From contig NZ_QEHM01000003.1 in NCBI RefSeq assembly GCF_003116585.1, forward strand, positions 792,916 to 856,915: a stretch of 64,000 nt of DNA, given 5' to 3'. Below are positions 24,593-33,148 of the stretch, piece after piece. The stretch's first letter is position 1. Every line of letters begins with the position of its first letter. A program made the position numbers and the translations under genes. This DNA comes from Albibacillus kandeliae (lineage in GTDB: Bacteria > Pseudomonadota > Alphaproteobacteria > Rhodobacterales > Rhodobacteraceae). Under the pieces are notes generated by a model. That model did no database searches. It had not been told where the DNA came from and saw nothing but the letters and a program-made list of their open reading frames with translations.

Positions 24593-25558
24593 TCAGCCCT
24601 TGGCCACCGGCGGCGTACCGTGGGTGTGGAAGGTCTCGATGGTCTTGAGCCCCCAGGCCTGGCCCTTCTTGCGGTCGGCTTCCGTCCAGCAGACCGGCTC
24701 CCAGTCGGGCGCCAGGATCAGCCGAGCACCGGCATTGGCCAGCTCCACGCGGTTGCCAGCAGGCTCCCAGACATAGAGGAAGAAGGTGCCCTGGATCGCG
24801 TGCTTGTGCGGCCCGGTCTCGATATGCACCCCGTTCTGCAGGAAGATATCCGCCGCGCGCAGGATGTCCTCGCGCTGGTCGGTGGCATATGTGACGTGGT
24901 GCAGCCGACCGTCGCCCCCGCCATGCTCCTCGGTGCAGGCAAGGTCGTAGGTCTTGTTGTTGACGGTGAACCAGCAGCCGCCGATCCGCCCGTTGTCGAG
25001 CTGGATGTACTCGGTCACGCGCGAGCCAAGGCAGATTTCCATGAACCGCCGGAATTCGCTCACGTCCGAGGACAGCAGGTTCAGGTGGTCGATCCGGCGC
25101 GGCGCGGCGCCGGAAAAGGCGCTGGCGGTGTTCTTCAGAGCGGCCTTCTCGGCCTCGTCCTGCGGCTCCCACCACCGGGTCTCGTAATAGATCTCGAAAA
25201 CATGGCCGAAAGGGTCCTCGAAGCGGAAGGCGCGGCCATGACCGAGGTCTCCCTCGACCCAGCCGTGCACCTTGTAGCCCGAGGCCTCGATGACCTCGAC
25301 CCGGCGTTCCAGCGCCTCGGGAGAGGCGGCGCGATAGCCGATGTGTCCAACACCGGTGGTGCTGGCGCGGGTCAGTTTCAGCGTGTGGAACTCGTAATCG
25401 TCCCAGGCCCGGAGGTAGGCCGAGGTTTCGTCCTCGGCAGACAGTTTGAGACCGTAGATGCGAGTGAAGAAATCCAGGCTCTCTTCGTATCTGTCGGTCA
25501 GCATCTCGACATGGCCAAGGTGGGCGAGGTCGAAACTGGGATTGGTGGGCCGGGTCAT
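24593..25558 (-). CDS. Type I extradiol ring-cleavage dioxygenase (VOC family)
   Basis: A 321-residue two-domain vicinal-oxygen-chelate protein, the size of catechol 2,3-dioxygenases. The catalytic C-terminal domain keeps the full 2-His-1-carboxylate triad: H158 (RRIDHLNLL), H220 or H221 (GRLHHVTYA) and E272 (GNRVELANA), so it should be active with Fe(II) or Mn(II). The N-terminal domain (about 10-135) is the usual non-catalytic copy. It lies within a gallate-type lower-pathway operon where a LigAB/GalA-type enzyme would be expected, so its ring substrate probably gives a 4-oxalomesaconate-like product. Substrate not determined. Confidence 0.85.
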   Translation of the reverse strand: MTRPTNPSFDLAHLGHVEMLTDRYEESLDFFTRIYGLKLSAEDETSAYLRAWDDYEFHTLKLTRASTTGVGHIGYRAASPEALERRVEVIEASGYKVHGWVEGDLGHGRAFRFEDPFGHVFEIYYETRWWEPQDEAEKAALKNTASAFSGAAPRRIDHLNLLSSDVSEFRRFMEICLGSRVTEYIQLDNGRIGGCWFTVNNKTYDLACTEEHGGGDGRLHHVTYATDQREDILRAADIFLQNGVHIETGPHKHAIQGTFFLYVWEPAGNRVELANAGARLILAPDWEPVCWTEADRKKGQAWGLKTIETFHTHGTPPVAKG

Positions 25559-25620
25559 TCAGGTCTCCTCCGGGGTCGGGCCCGAGAGGCCCGACCTGTT
25601 CTTGGTGTTGGCCTGTCCGC

Positions 25621-26016
25621 TCAGGCAGCGTCCTTGCTGCGCATGGCGTCCACCGACCAGGGGCCGGGGCCCGCTGCGGCGAGGTACAGGAAGACAAAGC
25701 AGTAGAGTGCGGCCAGTTCGCCGCCGTTCAGCAGCGGGAAGAACCCCTGCGGTGCGTGAACCATGAAGTAGGCCACGGCCGTCATCCCGCTCAGGATGAA
25801 GGCGGACAGCCGCGACAGCAGGCCGATGGCCAGCAGGATGCCGAACACCAGCTCCAGGATGCCTGCGATGCCGGCCGGTGTGGACAGCGGCACGGCACTC
25901 ATCTGGCTTGCCGGAAAATCGAGCACCTTGGTCGTGCCGTGCTGCAGCAGAAGCAGCGCCGACATGATCCGAAGGATTGACAGCAGTTGCGGTTGGAACG
26001 GAGCAAGAAAAGTCAT
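25621..26016 (-). CDS. DoxX family membrane protein
   Basis: A 131-residue protein with four hydrophobic segments (about 10-28, 45-70, 73-90 and 100-118) and the DoxX signature LLLLQHGTTKVLDFP near the N-terminus, then GILELVFGILLAIGL. DoxX relatives act in quinone- or thiol-linked redox chemistry at the membrane, but no general function is established. It sits between the hydratase and dioxygenase genes with 60-70-base gaps, so it belongs to the same operon. Confidence 0.82.
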   Translation of the reverse strand: MTFLAPFQPQLLSILRIMSALLLLQHGTTKVLDFPASQMSAVPLSTPAGIAGILELVFGILLAIGLLSRLSAFILSGMTAVAYFMVHAPQGFFPLLNGGELAALYCFVFLYLAAAGPGPWSVDAMRSKDAA

Positions 26017-26083
26017 GGCCAGGAACTCCCTTTGAATGGTCAGACACCTGAATCATGGCAGATTTTTCCGCTTCCCGCATCAT

Positions 26084-26815
26084 TCACAGTTCATCAACAG
26101 TTCGCGGGAAGATCGATTCGAATCCTTCTGCGTACTTGCAGTCACGCCCGCCCGACATGCCGCCCGAATTGCGCTTGAAATGATTGGCGCGCTGCTGGGC
26201 GACGCGAGTGTAGTAGTCCCACAGGTGAACCTGACCGTTCATGTGCTCCATGGCGGCGCGCTTCTTGTCCCAGACCGGGGTGATGTCGAGGAAGGTATCG
26301 GGCTTCCAGCCCATCTGTTCCGTCTGATGCGGTTCGAAAAGGTAGAGCTGCGGCGCGCCTAGCACCTTTTGCCCCGGGTTGTGACCCCAGGCTTGTGCGA
26401 TCATGCGCGCCTCGAGCGCCACCTGCGTCGTGTACATGTGGTCCGTGTTGTAGGGGTCGAATTTCGAGTGCGACAGCATGAAGGCGGGCTGCACCTCGCG
26501 GATCAGGTCGACCAGCCGGTACTTCTCGTCGGTGCCGAGCACGAGGGGGTAGTCGCCAAGGTCGAAACACTCAAGCCGCGCGACGCCCAGCGCATCGGCT
26601 GCGGCCTCGGCCTCGGCCCGGCGGATGGCCTTGACCTCGTCCAGAGACTTGCCTTCCTTCCACAGCCGTGCGCTCTCGCCGCGTTCGCCGAACGAGAGGC
26701 AGGCCACGGTGACGTCGTAACCCATCTCGGCATGCAGGGCGATTGCGCCGCCACAGCGCCAGACGAAGTCGGCGGCATGGGCACTGATGACCAGAGCGGT
26801 TTTCTTGTCGGACAT
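26084..26815 (-). CDS. galB: 4-oxalomesaconate hydratase, GalB-like (PIG-L fold)
   Basis: A 243-residue PIG-L/LmbE-fold protein. The zinc motif is SAHAADFVWRCGG rather than the AHPDD of sugar deacetylases, and it is followed by LSHSKFDPYNTDH and by HMNGQVHLWDYYTR, all features of GalB of Pseudomonas. GalB adds water to 4-oxalomesaconate giving 4-carboxy-4-hydroxy-2-oxoadipate. ATG 26815 (MSDKKTALVISAH) is chosen because GGAGGAGA stands 5-12 bases before it. First gene of the minus operon, divergent from the LysR regulator. A sugar or mycothiol deacetylase role is rejected on motif and context. Confidence 0.85.
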   Translation of the reverse strand: MSDKKTALVISAHAADFVWRCGGAIALHAEMGYDVTVACLSFGERGESARLWKEGKSLDEVKAIRRAEAEAAADALGVARLECFDLGDYPLVLGTDEKYRLVDLIREVQPAFMLSHSKFDPYNTDHMYTTQVALEARMIAQAWGHNPGQKVLGAPQLYLFEPHQTEQMGWKPDTFLDITPVWDKKRAAMEHMNGQVHLWDYYTRVAQQRANHFKRNSGGMSGGRDCKYAEGFESIFPRTVDEL

Positions 26816-26895
26816 GGCAGGTCTCCTCCCGGTGTTTGCCCTGCGCAATCTCACGGCGAGGCGGTCGGTGACAATTTCGAAACCCGTGTCCGGGC

Positions 26896-26910
26896 ATAAG
26901 TTCTTGCTAT
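26896..26910. promoter_or_regulatory. LysR box upstream of the gal-like operon
   Basis: ATAAGTTCTTGCTAT has the T-N11-A form with ATA-N9-TAT symmetry, 81-95 bases before the galB-like ATG. The same 15-mer with one mismatch occurs inverted at 28211-28225 before the TRAP transporter. Two matching LysR boxes flanking one lysR gene make a shared operator likely. Confidence 0.65.
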
Positions 26911-27041
26911 TCCTCTCGCGGTTGACATAGCTGGGAAGAACGCAGGCCGGGGTGGGGATTGGAGCGCCGGATGGGTGTGATACAACAGTACGGCAGGCGG
27001 ATCGCCCTGCCGCTTATTTGCGACGCGGCGGTCCTGCCGTC

Positions 27042-28214
27042 ATGATCTCGCGCAACCTTCGTCATCTCAGGGTATTTCTCGCCGTCAGCGATCTCGGATC
27101 GCTGACTCTCGCCTCAGAACGTGTTCACGTTTCGCAGCCTGCGGTGACGCAGGCGCTGGGCAAGCTCGAGCGCGAGGCGGGCGGGCCGCTGTTCGACCGG
27201 ACCCGGCAGGGTGTCTTCCCGACCGAACGCGGGCGGATCCTGGGGCAACGGGTGCGCCGCGCCCTTGGCCGGCTCGACCGCGCGCTGGAGGAATTGTCGG
27301 CGCGGCTGGTGGTGACAACATCGAGCGCACAGCTCTCCTCGCTGATTGCCGTGGCCGACGCCGAGAACTTCACCCTCGCCGCGCGCAGCCTCGGGCTGGC
27401 GCAGCCCACGGTGCACCGGGCGGTTACGCAGCTTGAAACCGAGGCCGGGCAATCGCTGTTCGAACGGCGGCCGCACGGGCTGGTCCCGACCCGTGCCGCC
27501 AGGGCGCTGGCGCAGGCGGCGCGGCTCGCCTTCTCCGAACTGGAACAGGCCGAGGCCGATCTTGCCGAACTCGACGGGCGCGAGGAGGGCCGGATCGTCG
27601 TGGGCGCGCTGCCGCTTTCGCGCTCGGTTCTCCTGCCCCAGGCGCTGGCGCGGTTCAGGGTCCAGCGACCGCGCCAACCGCTGCTGGTAATCGACGGGCT
27701 CTACAGTGACCTGCTGACCGGTCTCAGGCGCGGCGATATCGACGTGATGATCGGAGCACTGCGCGACCCGCTGCCGATTTCGGACGTGGTGCAGGAGCGG
27801 CTGTTCGACGACCGTCTCGCCGTTGTTGCCCGCCCCGGTCACCCGCTTGGCGGCGTGCGAAATCTCGCGCCGGCGGACCTAGCCGGGCGGGCCTGGGTGG
27901 TGCCGCGTGTCGGGACGCCCTCGCGCAAGCAGTTCGATGCCGTGTTCGAGGGCAGCCCGGAGAGCGTGATGGAGGCCGGGTCGATCCTCTTCATGCGCGA
28001 GTTCCTCGAGCGGGGCGATTTCCTCGGCTGCATCTCCGAGGCGCAGGCCGAAGCCGAGATCGCGCGCGGGCTTCTGATCCGGCTGGACGTGCGTGCCGAC
28101 TGGCCCGCGCGGCCCATCGGTCTTACCCTGCGTGAAGGCTGGTTGCCGACGCAGGCCCAGAGCCTGTTGCTTGAACTGCTCCGCGACGAGGCGGCGCGCC
28201 GCCGCGTTCTATAG
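27042..28214 (+). CDS. LysR-family regulator with two tandem HTH domains
   Basis: A 390-residue LysR-type regulator, about 90 residues longer than usual. Residues 4-63 form a LysR HTH (LRHLRVFLAVSDLGS ... SQPAVTQALGKLE). Residues 96-155 form a second one (LSSLIAVADAENF ... QPTVHRAVTQLE). Residues about 182-390 are a normal effector domain. The frame is continuous, so this is a fusion or duplication, not a frameshift. It is divergent from the gal-like operon and directly upstream of the TRAP genes, and matching boxes lie in both promoter regions. It probably senses the aromatic acid or a ring-cleavage product. ATG 27042 starts exactly where the first HTH begins. Confidence 0.88.
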   Translation: MISRNLRHLRVFLAVSDLGSLTLASERVHVSQPAVTQALGKLEREAGGPLFDRTRQGVFPTERGRILGQRVRRALGRLDRALEELSARLVVTTSSAQLSSLIAVADAENFTLAARSLGLAQPTVHRAVTQLETEAGQSLFERRPHGLVPTRAARALAQAARLAFSELEQAEADLAELDGREEGRIVVGALPLSRSVLLPQALARFRVQRPRQPLLVIDGLYSDLLTGLRRGDIDVMIGALRDPLPISDVVQERLFDDRLAVVARPGHPLGGVRNLAPADLAGRAWVVPRVGTPSRKQFDAVFEGSPESVMEAGSILFMREFLERGDFLGCISEAQAEAEIARGLLIRLDVRADWPARPIGLTLREGWLPTQAQSLLLELLRDEAARRRVL

Positions 28215-28225
28215 CCAGAACTTAT
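28211..28225. promoter_or_regulatory. LysR box upstream of the TRAP transporter operon
   Basis: ATAGCCAGAACTTAT is the reverse complement, with a single mismatch, of the box at 26896-26910. It overlaps the lysR stop codon and lies 102-116 bases before the dctP-type ATG. Confidence 0.62.
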
Positions 28226-28326
28226 TCCGATTCACCCTCTTTGAATTGGCCTGAAGACCCGGGACCGGGCGAATAAGAGCCGCGTTGGCCGGATCGCGTC
28301 CGGTCCGGAGATTTCGGGAGGATACC

Positions 28327-29295
28327 ATGCGTTTCACCACCATCACCGCAGCGGCGCTTGCGCTCTGCGCGTCGGCCGCGCTGGCCGAGGATATGAAGTT
28401 CGCCAACTTCATGCCGCCGACCCATCCCTATGTCGCAGGTGCCTTCCAGCCCTTTGCCGACATGGTGGCCGAGAAGAGCGGCGGCGACCTGACCGTGACC
28501 CTCTACAACGGTGGCGAACTTGGGCCGGGTCCTGTCGAGCAGTACTCGCGCGTGGTCGACGGCGTGGCGGAGTTCGCCATCTCGCTGCCGGGCTACACCG
28601 CGTCGACCTTTCCGCTGACCCTGATCGCCGAACTGCCGGACGTGGTCGAAGAAGCCACCGGCACCCAGAATATCTGGGACCATATCGACCTGTTCCAGCC
28701 GGAATACCGCAGGGTGAAACTGGTGTCGCTCTGGTCCTCCGCCGAGAACGTGCTCTACATGCGCGACACTGCCGTCCGGTCGCCCGCCGACCTCGCGGGC
28801 AAGAAGATCCGCGTGCCCTCGCGCAACACCGGCAAGCTGGTCGAAGCATGGGGCGCGACCCCGGTGTCGATGCCGGTGACCGAGATCTACAACTCGATGC
28901 AGACCGGGGTGATCGACGGCGCCATGATCGACGCCACCGCGACCCGGGCGTTCAAGCTGGGCGAAGTCGCGCAGTACCTGACCCGCGGGTTCGAGACCAC
29001 CAACTCGCCCTTCTTCATCGTGATGAACCATGACGCGTGGGAGAGCCTGTCGGACAAGGACAAGGCCGCCGTCGAGGATGCAGGCAAGGAAGCCTCGCTG
29101 CTGGGCAACAAGGTGCAGCTGACCGTTGCCGCCGACGGGATCGAGGCGTTCCGCGGCATGGACGGCAAGGAAGTGATCGACCTGACCGCCGAAGAGGCCG
29201 CGCCCTTCAACGAGGCGGCGCACAAGGTGACCGACGAGGTCGTGGCCGAGACCGGCGATGCCGCCAAGGCGATCGTCGAGGCGCTGGCCGACTGA
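28327..29295 (+). CDS. TRAP transporter substrate-binding protein, DctP family
   Basis: A 322-residue periplasmic receptor. Residues 1-20 are a Sec signal peptide (MRFTTITAAALALCASAALA, cut before ED). The conserved TRAP ligand region is KKIRVPSRNTGKLVEAWGA, with the arginine that grips a carboxylate, followed by MPVTEIYNSMQTGVIDG. ATG 28327 follows GGGAGGATACC. It starts a three-gene operon with DctQ and DctM and is preceded by a LysR box shared with the gal-like operon, so its ligand is probably the aromatic acid that operon degrades. Confidence 0.92.
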   Translation: MRFTTITAAALALCASAALAEDMKFANFMPPTHPYVAGAFQPFADMVAEKSGGDLTVTLYNGGELGPGPVEQYSRVVDGVAEFAISLPGYTASTFPLTLIAELPDVVEEATGTQNIWDHIDLFQPEYRRVKLVSLWSSAENVLYMRDTAVRSPADLAGKKIRVPSRNTGKLVEAWGATPVSMPVTEIYNSMQTGVIDGAMIDATATRAFKLGEVAQYLTRGFETTNSPFFIVMNHDAWESLSDKDKAAVEDAGKEASLLGNKVQLTVAADGIEAFRGMDGKEVIDLTAEEAAPFNEAAHKVTDEVVAETGDAAKAIVEALAD

Positions 29296-29798
29296 TGGAC
29301 CGCCTGCAAGAAACGGCCTGGGCGAGGATGCTCGCCCAGGCAACCCTCGCGCTAACCTGGGTCGGTGCGATATGTCTCCTGGGCATGGTTCTCCTGATCT
29401 TCGTTGGTGTGTTGATGCGCTACGCGATCAACACACCGATCCTCGGCCTGAACGAGATCGTGCAGCTTGCCGCCGTGGCGCTGGTGATGACCGCGCTGCC
29501 CTACTGCACCGCCCGGGGCGAGCACGTGGGTGTCGATGTCTTCGACCGTGCGCTGGGCCGCTGGGGCCGGTTTGTCGGCGATGTAATCAGCCGGGTGCTG
29601 TCGGGCGGCGTGCTCTCGGTGCTGTGCCAGCGCGCCGGTGCCAAGGCGCTCGACGCGCTCGAGTGGGGCGACGCCACCAACATGCTGGGCCTGCCGCTGT
29701 GGCCGTTCTACGCGATCCTCGCCGCCGGGGCGGGCCTCTGCGTGCTCGTCTTTGCGGTGGAACTCGTCCTTATTCTGATCGGCAAGGGTGCTGAGTGA
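29295..29798 (+). CDS. TRAP transporter small permease, DctQ family
   Basis: A 167-residue membrane protein with four hydrophobic helices (about 17-43, 52-70, 88-112 and 132-160) and the DctQ pattern VLMRYAINTPILGLNEIVQ...GEHVGVDV. It begins one base inside the dctP stop (TGATG) and its stop overlaps the start of the large permease. It pairs with DctM to form the membrane unit. Confidence 0.92.
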   Translation: MDRLQETAWARMLAQATLALTWVGAICLLGMVLLIFVGVLMRYAINTPILGLNEIVQLAAVALVMTALPYCTARGEHVGVDVFDRALGRWGRFVGDVISRVLSGGVLSVLCQRAGAKALDALEWGDATNMLGLPLWPFYAILAAGAGLCVLVFAVELVLILIGKGAE

Positions 29799-31102
29799 TG
29801 ACACCGACCGCCGCCGGCGTGACCGGCATTCTCTGCCTGTTCGTGCTGATGATCCTGCGCACCCCCGTGGCCTTTGCCATGCTGCTGGTGGGCTTCTTCG
29901 GCTACTGGGCGCTGGAAGGCTACCGCGCTGCCGGGGCAGTGCTGCTGACCGAGAGTTACTCGGCCGTCGCCAGCTACTCGCTGATCGTCGTGCCTATGTT
30001 CATCCTGCTGGGCAACATTTCCTCCGCTGCCGGGTACTCCCGCGGAATCTATGACGCGGCCTTTGCCTGGGTCGGTCGGCTCCGGGGCGGGCTGGCCTCG
30101 GCCTCGGTCCTCGGCTGCGCTGCCTTCTCCGCCGTCTCCGGCTCGTCCGTGGCAACCGCCGTCACCCTCGGCAAGGTCGCCCTCCCCGAGATGCGGCGGC
30201 TGGGGTACGCCGACAGCCTCGCCACCGGGGCCATCGCGGCGGGCGGCACGCTGGGCTTCCTGATCCCGCCCTCCACCGGCTTCGTCCTCTACGCGATCCT
30301 GACCGAGGAAAGCATCGGGCGGCTGTTCATGGCAGGCATCCTGCCGGGCCTCTTGCTGATGACTCTGTTCATGGCGGCGATCTGGCTGATCGCCACGCTG
30401 AACTCCGAGGCAGGGCCACGCGGCGAGCGGGTTGCCCTGTGGCAACGGTTCCGCGTTCTTGCCGAGGCCGCGCCGCTGATCGGGGTCATCGTGCTGTCAA
30501 TCGGGGGCATCTACGTGGGTGTTTTTACCCCGGTCGAGGCTTCGGGCATCGGCGCGGGCCTTGTGCTGATCCTCGCGCTTGCACAGCGGCGGCTGACCTT
30601 CGAGATGCTGAAACTGGCGCTGCGTGACACGCTCCAGACCTCGGCCATGCTCTACATGATCGTGATCGGGGCGAACGTGCTGAACCCCTTCTTTGCGGTG
30701 ACCCACATTCCGGCCACGCTGGGCGGGGGGCTGGGGGCACTAGGTCTCGGGGCCTATGGCACGCTCATCGTGATCCTGTTGGCATACGTGGTGCTCGGCA
30801 TGTTCATGGACGGGCTGTCGATGCTGGTGATCACGATCCCTATCGTCTTTCCGGTGATCACGGGCTTCGGGTTCGATCCGATCTGGTTCGGCGTCGTCGC
30901 GGTGATCGTGATCGAGATGGGGATGATCACTCCGCCGGTCGGGCTGAACGTCTTCGTGGTGCGTGGCGTGGCCGATGGTGTTTCCCTGACCACGGTGTTC
31001 CGTGGCGTCTTCCCCTTCCTGCTCGCCATGATCGTCGGGCTGGCGCTGATCATCATCTTCCCGGCGATTGCCACGGCGATCCCGAACTCGATGTTCGACT
31101 GA
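29798..31102 (+). CDS. TRAP transporter large permease, DctM family
   Basis: A 434-residue hydrophobic protein with about 12 helices. Typical DctM features are PMFILLGNISSAAGYSRGIYDAAFAWVGRLRGGLA, SAVSGSSVATAVTLG, GTLGFLIPPSTGFVLYAI and EMGMITPPVGLNVFVV. GTG 29795 and ATG 29798 stand side by side; the ATG overlapping the DctQ stop by one base is chosen. It completes the transporter controlled by the duplicated-HTH LysR protein. Confidence 0.92.
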   Translation: MTPTAAGVTGILCLFVLMILRTPVAFAMLLVGFFGYWALEGYRAAGAVLLTESYSAVASYSLIVVPMFILLGNISSAAGYSRGIYDAAFAWVGRLRGGLASASVLGCAAFSAVSGSSVATAVTLGKVALPEMRRLGYADSLATGAIAAGGTLGFLIPPSTGFVLYAILTEESIGRLFMAGILPGLLLMTLFMAAIWLIATLNSEAGPRGERVALWQRFRVLAEAAPLIGVIVLSIGGIYVGVFTPVEASGIGAGLVLILALAQRRLTFEMLKLALRDTLQTSAMLYMIVIGANVLNPFFAVTHIPATLGGGLGALGLGAYGTLIVILLAYVVLGMFMDGLSMLVITIPIVFPVITGFGFDPIWFGVVAVIVIEMGMITPPVGLNVFVVRGVADGVSLTTVFRGVFPFLLAMIVGLALIIIFPAIATAIPNSMFD

Positions 31103-31219
31103 GGGCGGCGCAGTCCCGCCTGGAACTAGCCGCTGGACACAAGACCATCGCGGCGGGCCGCCTGTAGCCTCCGGTCAGGGCCCGCCGCCGCGGGCCCGGC
31201 GAAGGAGGAGCGCGACGGG

Positions 31220-32368
31220 ATGCAGCTGACACAGGAACACGAGGCGGTCCGGACGTCGGTCAGGAGCTGGGTCGAGGACAAGGTGAACCCCCATGCGGAC
31301 GCATGGGAGGCGGCGGGCATCTACCCGGCACACGAGGTGATGAAGTCCTTTGGCGCCCTCGGGATGATCGGCGTCTCCAAGTCCGAGGACTGGGGCGGGC
31401 TGGGGCTCGACTTCTCCTATGCCGCCGTCGTGGCCGAGGCGCTGGGTGCAGCGCGTTCGGGCGGTGTCGCGCTGAGCCTTGGCGTTCAGACGGACATGTG
31501 CACACCGGCGCTGGAGAAACATGGCAGCGATGCGCTGCGAGAGGCGTTCCTGCGCCCGGCCATCGCGGGCGACATGGTTGGCTGTATCGGCGTGTCGGAA
31601 CCCGGTAGCGGATCGGACGTCGCCTCGCTGAAGACGACGGCGCGCAAGGATGGCGGCGACTACGTCATCAACGGCGCCAAGATGTGGATCACCAACGGCA
31701 CGCAGGCCGACTTCTGCTGTCTGCTGGCCAACACAGGGGACGGCCCGGCGCATCGCAACAAGTCGCTGATCGTAGTGCCGATGAAGACCAGGGGGGTCGA
31801 GGTCGCAAAGAAGATCGACAAGATCGGGATGCGTTCCTCGGACACTGCGCAGCTGTTCTTTGATGACGTCAGGGTGCCGCAGGGCAATCTGATCGGGCAG
31901 GAGAACATGGGCTTCGTCTACCAGATGGAGCAGTTCCAGTACGAACGCCTCTGGGGCGCGCTGAATACGGCGGCGGTGTTGCAGCGGGCCATAGACTGCA
32001 CCATCGAGTATACACGCGAACGCAAGGCTTTCGGCCGCTCGATCCTCGACAATCAGTGGGTCCACTATCGTCTTGCCGAGATGCAGGCGCAGCTGGAGGC
32101 GTTGAACGCCCTGAACTGGCGTGGGGTCGAAATGGTGGTCGGCGGAGAGGATGCCACCCGGCTGGCGACGATGGCCAAGCTGATGGCGGGCCGCCTCTCG
32201 CGCGAGATCGCGGATGGCTGCCTGCAGTTCTGGGGCGGCATGGGCTACAGCGAAGAAAGCGAGATCTCGCGGATCTACCGCGATGTACGCCTGACCTCGA
32301 TCGGCGGCGGTGCGGACGAGGTGATGCTCCGCATTCTCACCAAGTTCATGGGCATCGGGTCGGACTGA
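31220..32368 (+). CDS. Acyl-CoA dehydrogenase
   Basis: A 382-residue flavoprotein with the family signatures CIGVSEPGSGSDVASLKTTA (FAD and substrate loop) and LQFWGGMGYSEESEISRIYRDVRLTSIGGGADEVM near the C-terminus. Typical length. It is separated from the TRAP operon by 117 bases with no convincing terminator, and it faces the enoyl-CoA hydratase/carboxylase operon convergently with a 3-base gap. Likely desaturates a branched acyl-CoA before carboxylation (isovaleryl- or citronellyl-type). Specificity cannot be read from the sequence. Confidence 0.88.
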   Translation: MQLTQEHEAVRTSVRSWVEDKVNPHADAWEAAGIYPAHEVMKSFGALGMIGVSKSEDWGGLGLDFSYAAVVAEALGAARSGGVALSLGVQTDMCTPALEKHGSDALREAFLRPAIAGDMVGCIGVSEPGSGSDVASLKTTARKDGGDYVINGAKMWITNGTQADFCCLLANTGDGPAHRNKSLIVVPMKTRGVEVAKKIDKIGMRSSDTAQLFFDDVRVPQGNLIGQENMGFVYQMEQFQYERLWGALNTAAVLQRAIDCTIEYTRERKAFGRSILDNQWVHYRLAEMQAQLEALNALNWRGVEMVVGGEDATRLATMAKLMAGRLSREIADGCLQFWGGMGYSEESEISRIYRDVRLTSIGGGADEVMLRILTKFMGIGSD

Positions 32369-32371
32369 CGG

Positions 32372-33148
32372 CTAGCGGCCCGTGAACCTCGCGGGGCGCT
32401 TTTCGTTGAACGCGGCGAGCCCCTCGCGCGCGTCCTCGGTCAGTGTCATCAGGCTCAGCTGCCCCTCGGCAAAGGCGATGGCCTGATCAAAGGTCATGGC
32501 TTCGACCGCACGCATTGCGTACTTGCCGCGCCGCAGGGCCGAAGGCGAGCAACGCGACAGGCTGTCCACCATCGCCTCGGCAGTGGCGTTGAGTTCGTCG
32601 GCTGGAACCACCCGGTTCAGCAGGCCGACCACCAGCGCTTCCTGCGCGGGGAACAGCTCTGCGCAGAGCATCCACTCTCGCAGGGTCCGCGCCGGAACGA
32701 TTGTCTTCAACAGCGCAAGGACCTGCATCGGGAAAAGGCCGATGCGGGCTTCGGGCAGGCCGAACATCGCGGTCTTGGTGGCAATGGCCATGTCGACCAT
32801 GGCCAGCAGGCCCATCCCACCTGCAACGCAGGCCCCGTTCACCACGGCCAGCGTCGGCAGCGGGCAATCCTGCGTCTTGCGCATCAAGTCCGCGTAGGCA
32901 GAGCGCGGCTGGGAAAAGTCGATGTCGAAACCACCGCCGGGCTGCAGGTCGCCGCCCGCGCAGAACGCCCGGTCGCCCGCACCGGTCAGCACGATGCAGC
33001 GCACCTCGGGCGTCGCCAGGGCCGCGTCGATGCCTGCCGAGATGCCCGCGATCACGTCGGCATTCAGCGCATTGCGCTTCCCCGGCCGGTTCAAGGTGAT
33101 CCAGAAGGCCGCGCCGCGCTGGTCGTGAAGAACGCAATCGCTCGTCAT
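32372..33148 (-). CDS. Enoyl-CoA hydratase / methylglutaconyl-CoA hydratase-type crotonase
   Basis: A 258-residue crotonase with WITLNRPGKRNALNADVI, the oxyanion segment AFCAGGDLQPG and VNGACVAGGMGLLAMVDMAIA; the catalytic-acid region is GLPEARIGLFP. The start overlaps the carboxylase biotin-subunit stop (ATGA), placing it third in a carboxylase operon. The usual partner in leucine and acyclic-terpene pathways is a hydratase acting on the carboxylated product. Confidence 0.86.
   Translation of the reverse strand: MTSDCVLHDQRGAAFWITLNRPGKRNALNADVIAGISAGIDAALATPEVRCIVLTGAGDRAFCAGGDLQPGGGFDIDFSQPRSAYADLMRKTQDCPLPTLAVVNGACVAGGMGLLAMVDMAIATKTAMFGLPEARIGLFPMQVLALLKTIVPARTLREWMLCAELFPAQEALVVGLLNRVVPADELNATAEAMVDSLSRCSPSALRRGKYAMRAVEAMTFDQAIAFAEGQLSLMTLTEDAREGLAAFNEKRPARFTGR

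Noticed and set aside
26084-26815. PIG-L protein as an N-acetylglucosamine or mycothiol deacetylase
   Set aside because: The zinc motif is HAAD rather than HPDD, and the flanking aldolase and tautomerase genes fit GalB.
27042-28214. Double HTH as a frameshift or fused neighbouring lysR remnants
   Set aside because: The frame is continuous, both HTHs are complete and the linker is of sensible length, so a true two-HTH protein is simpler.
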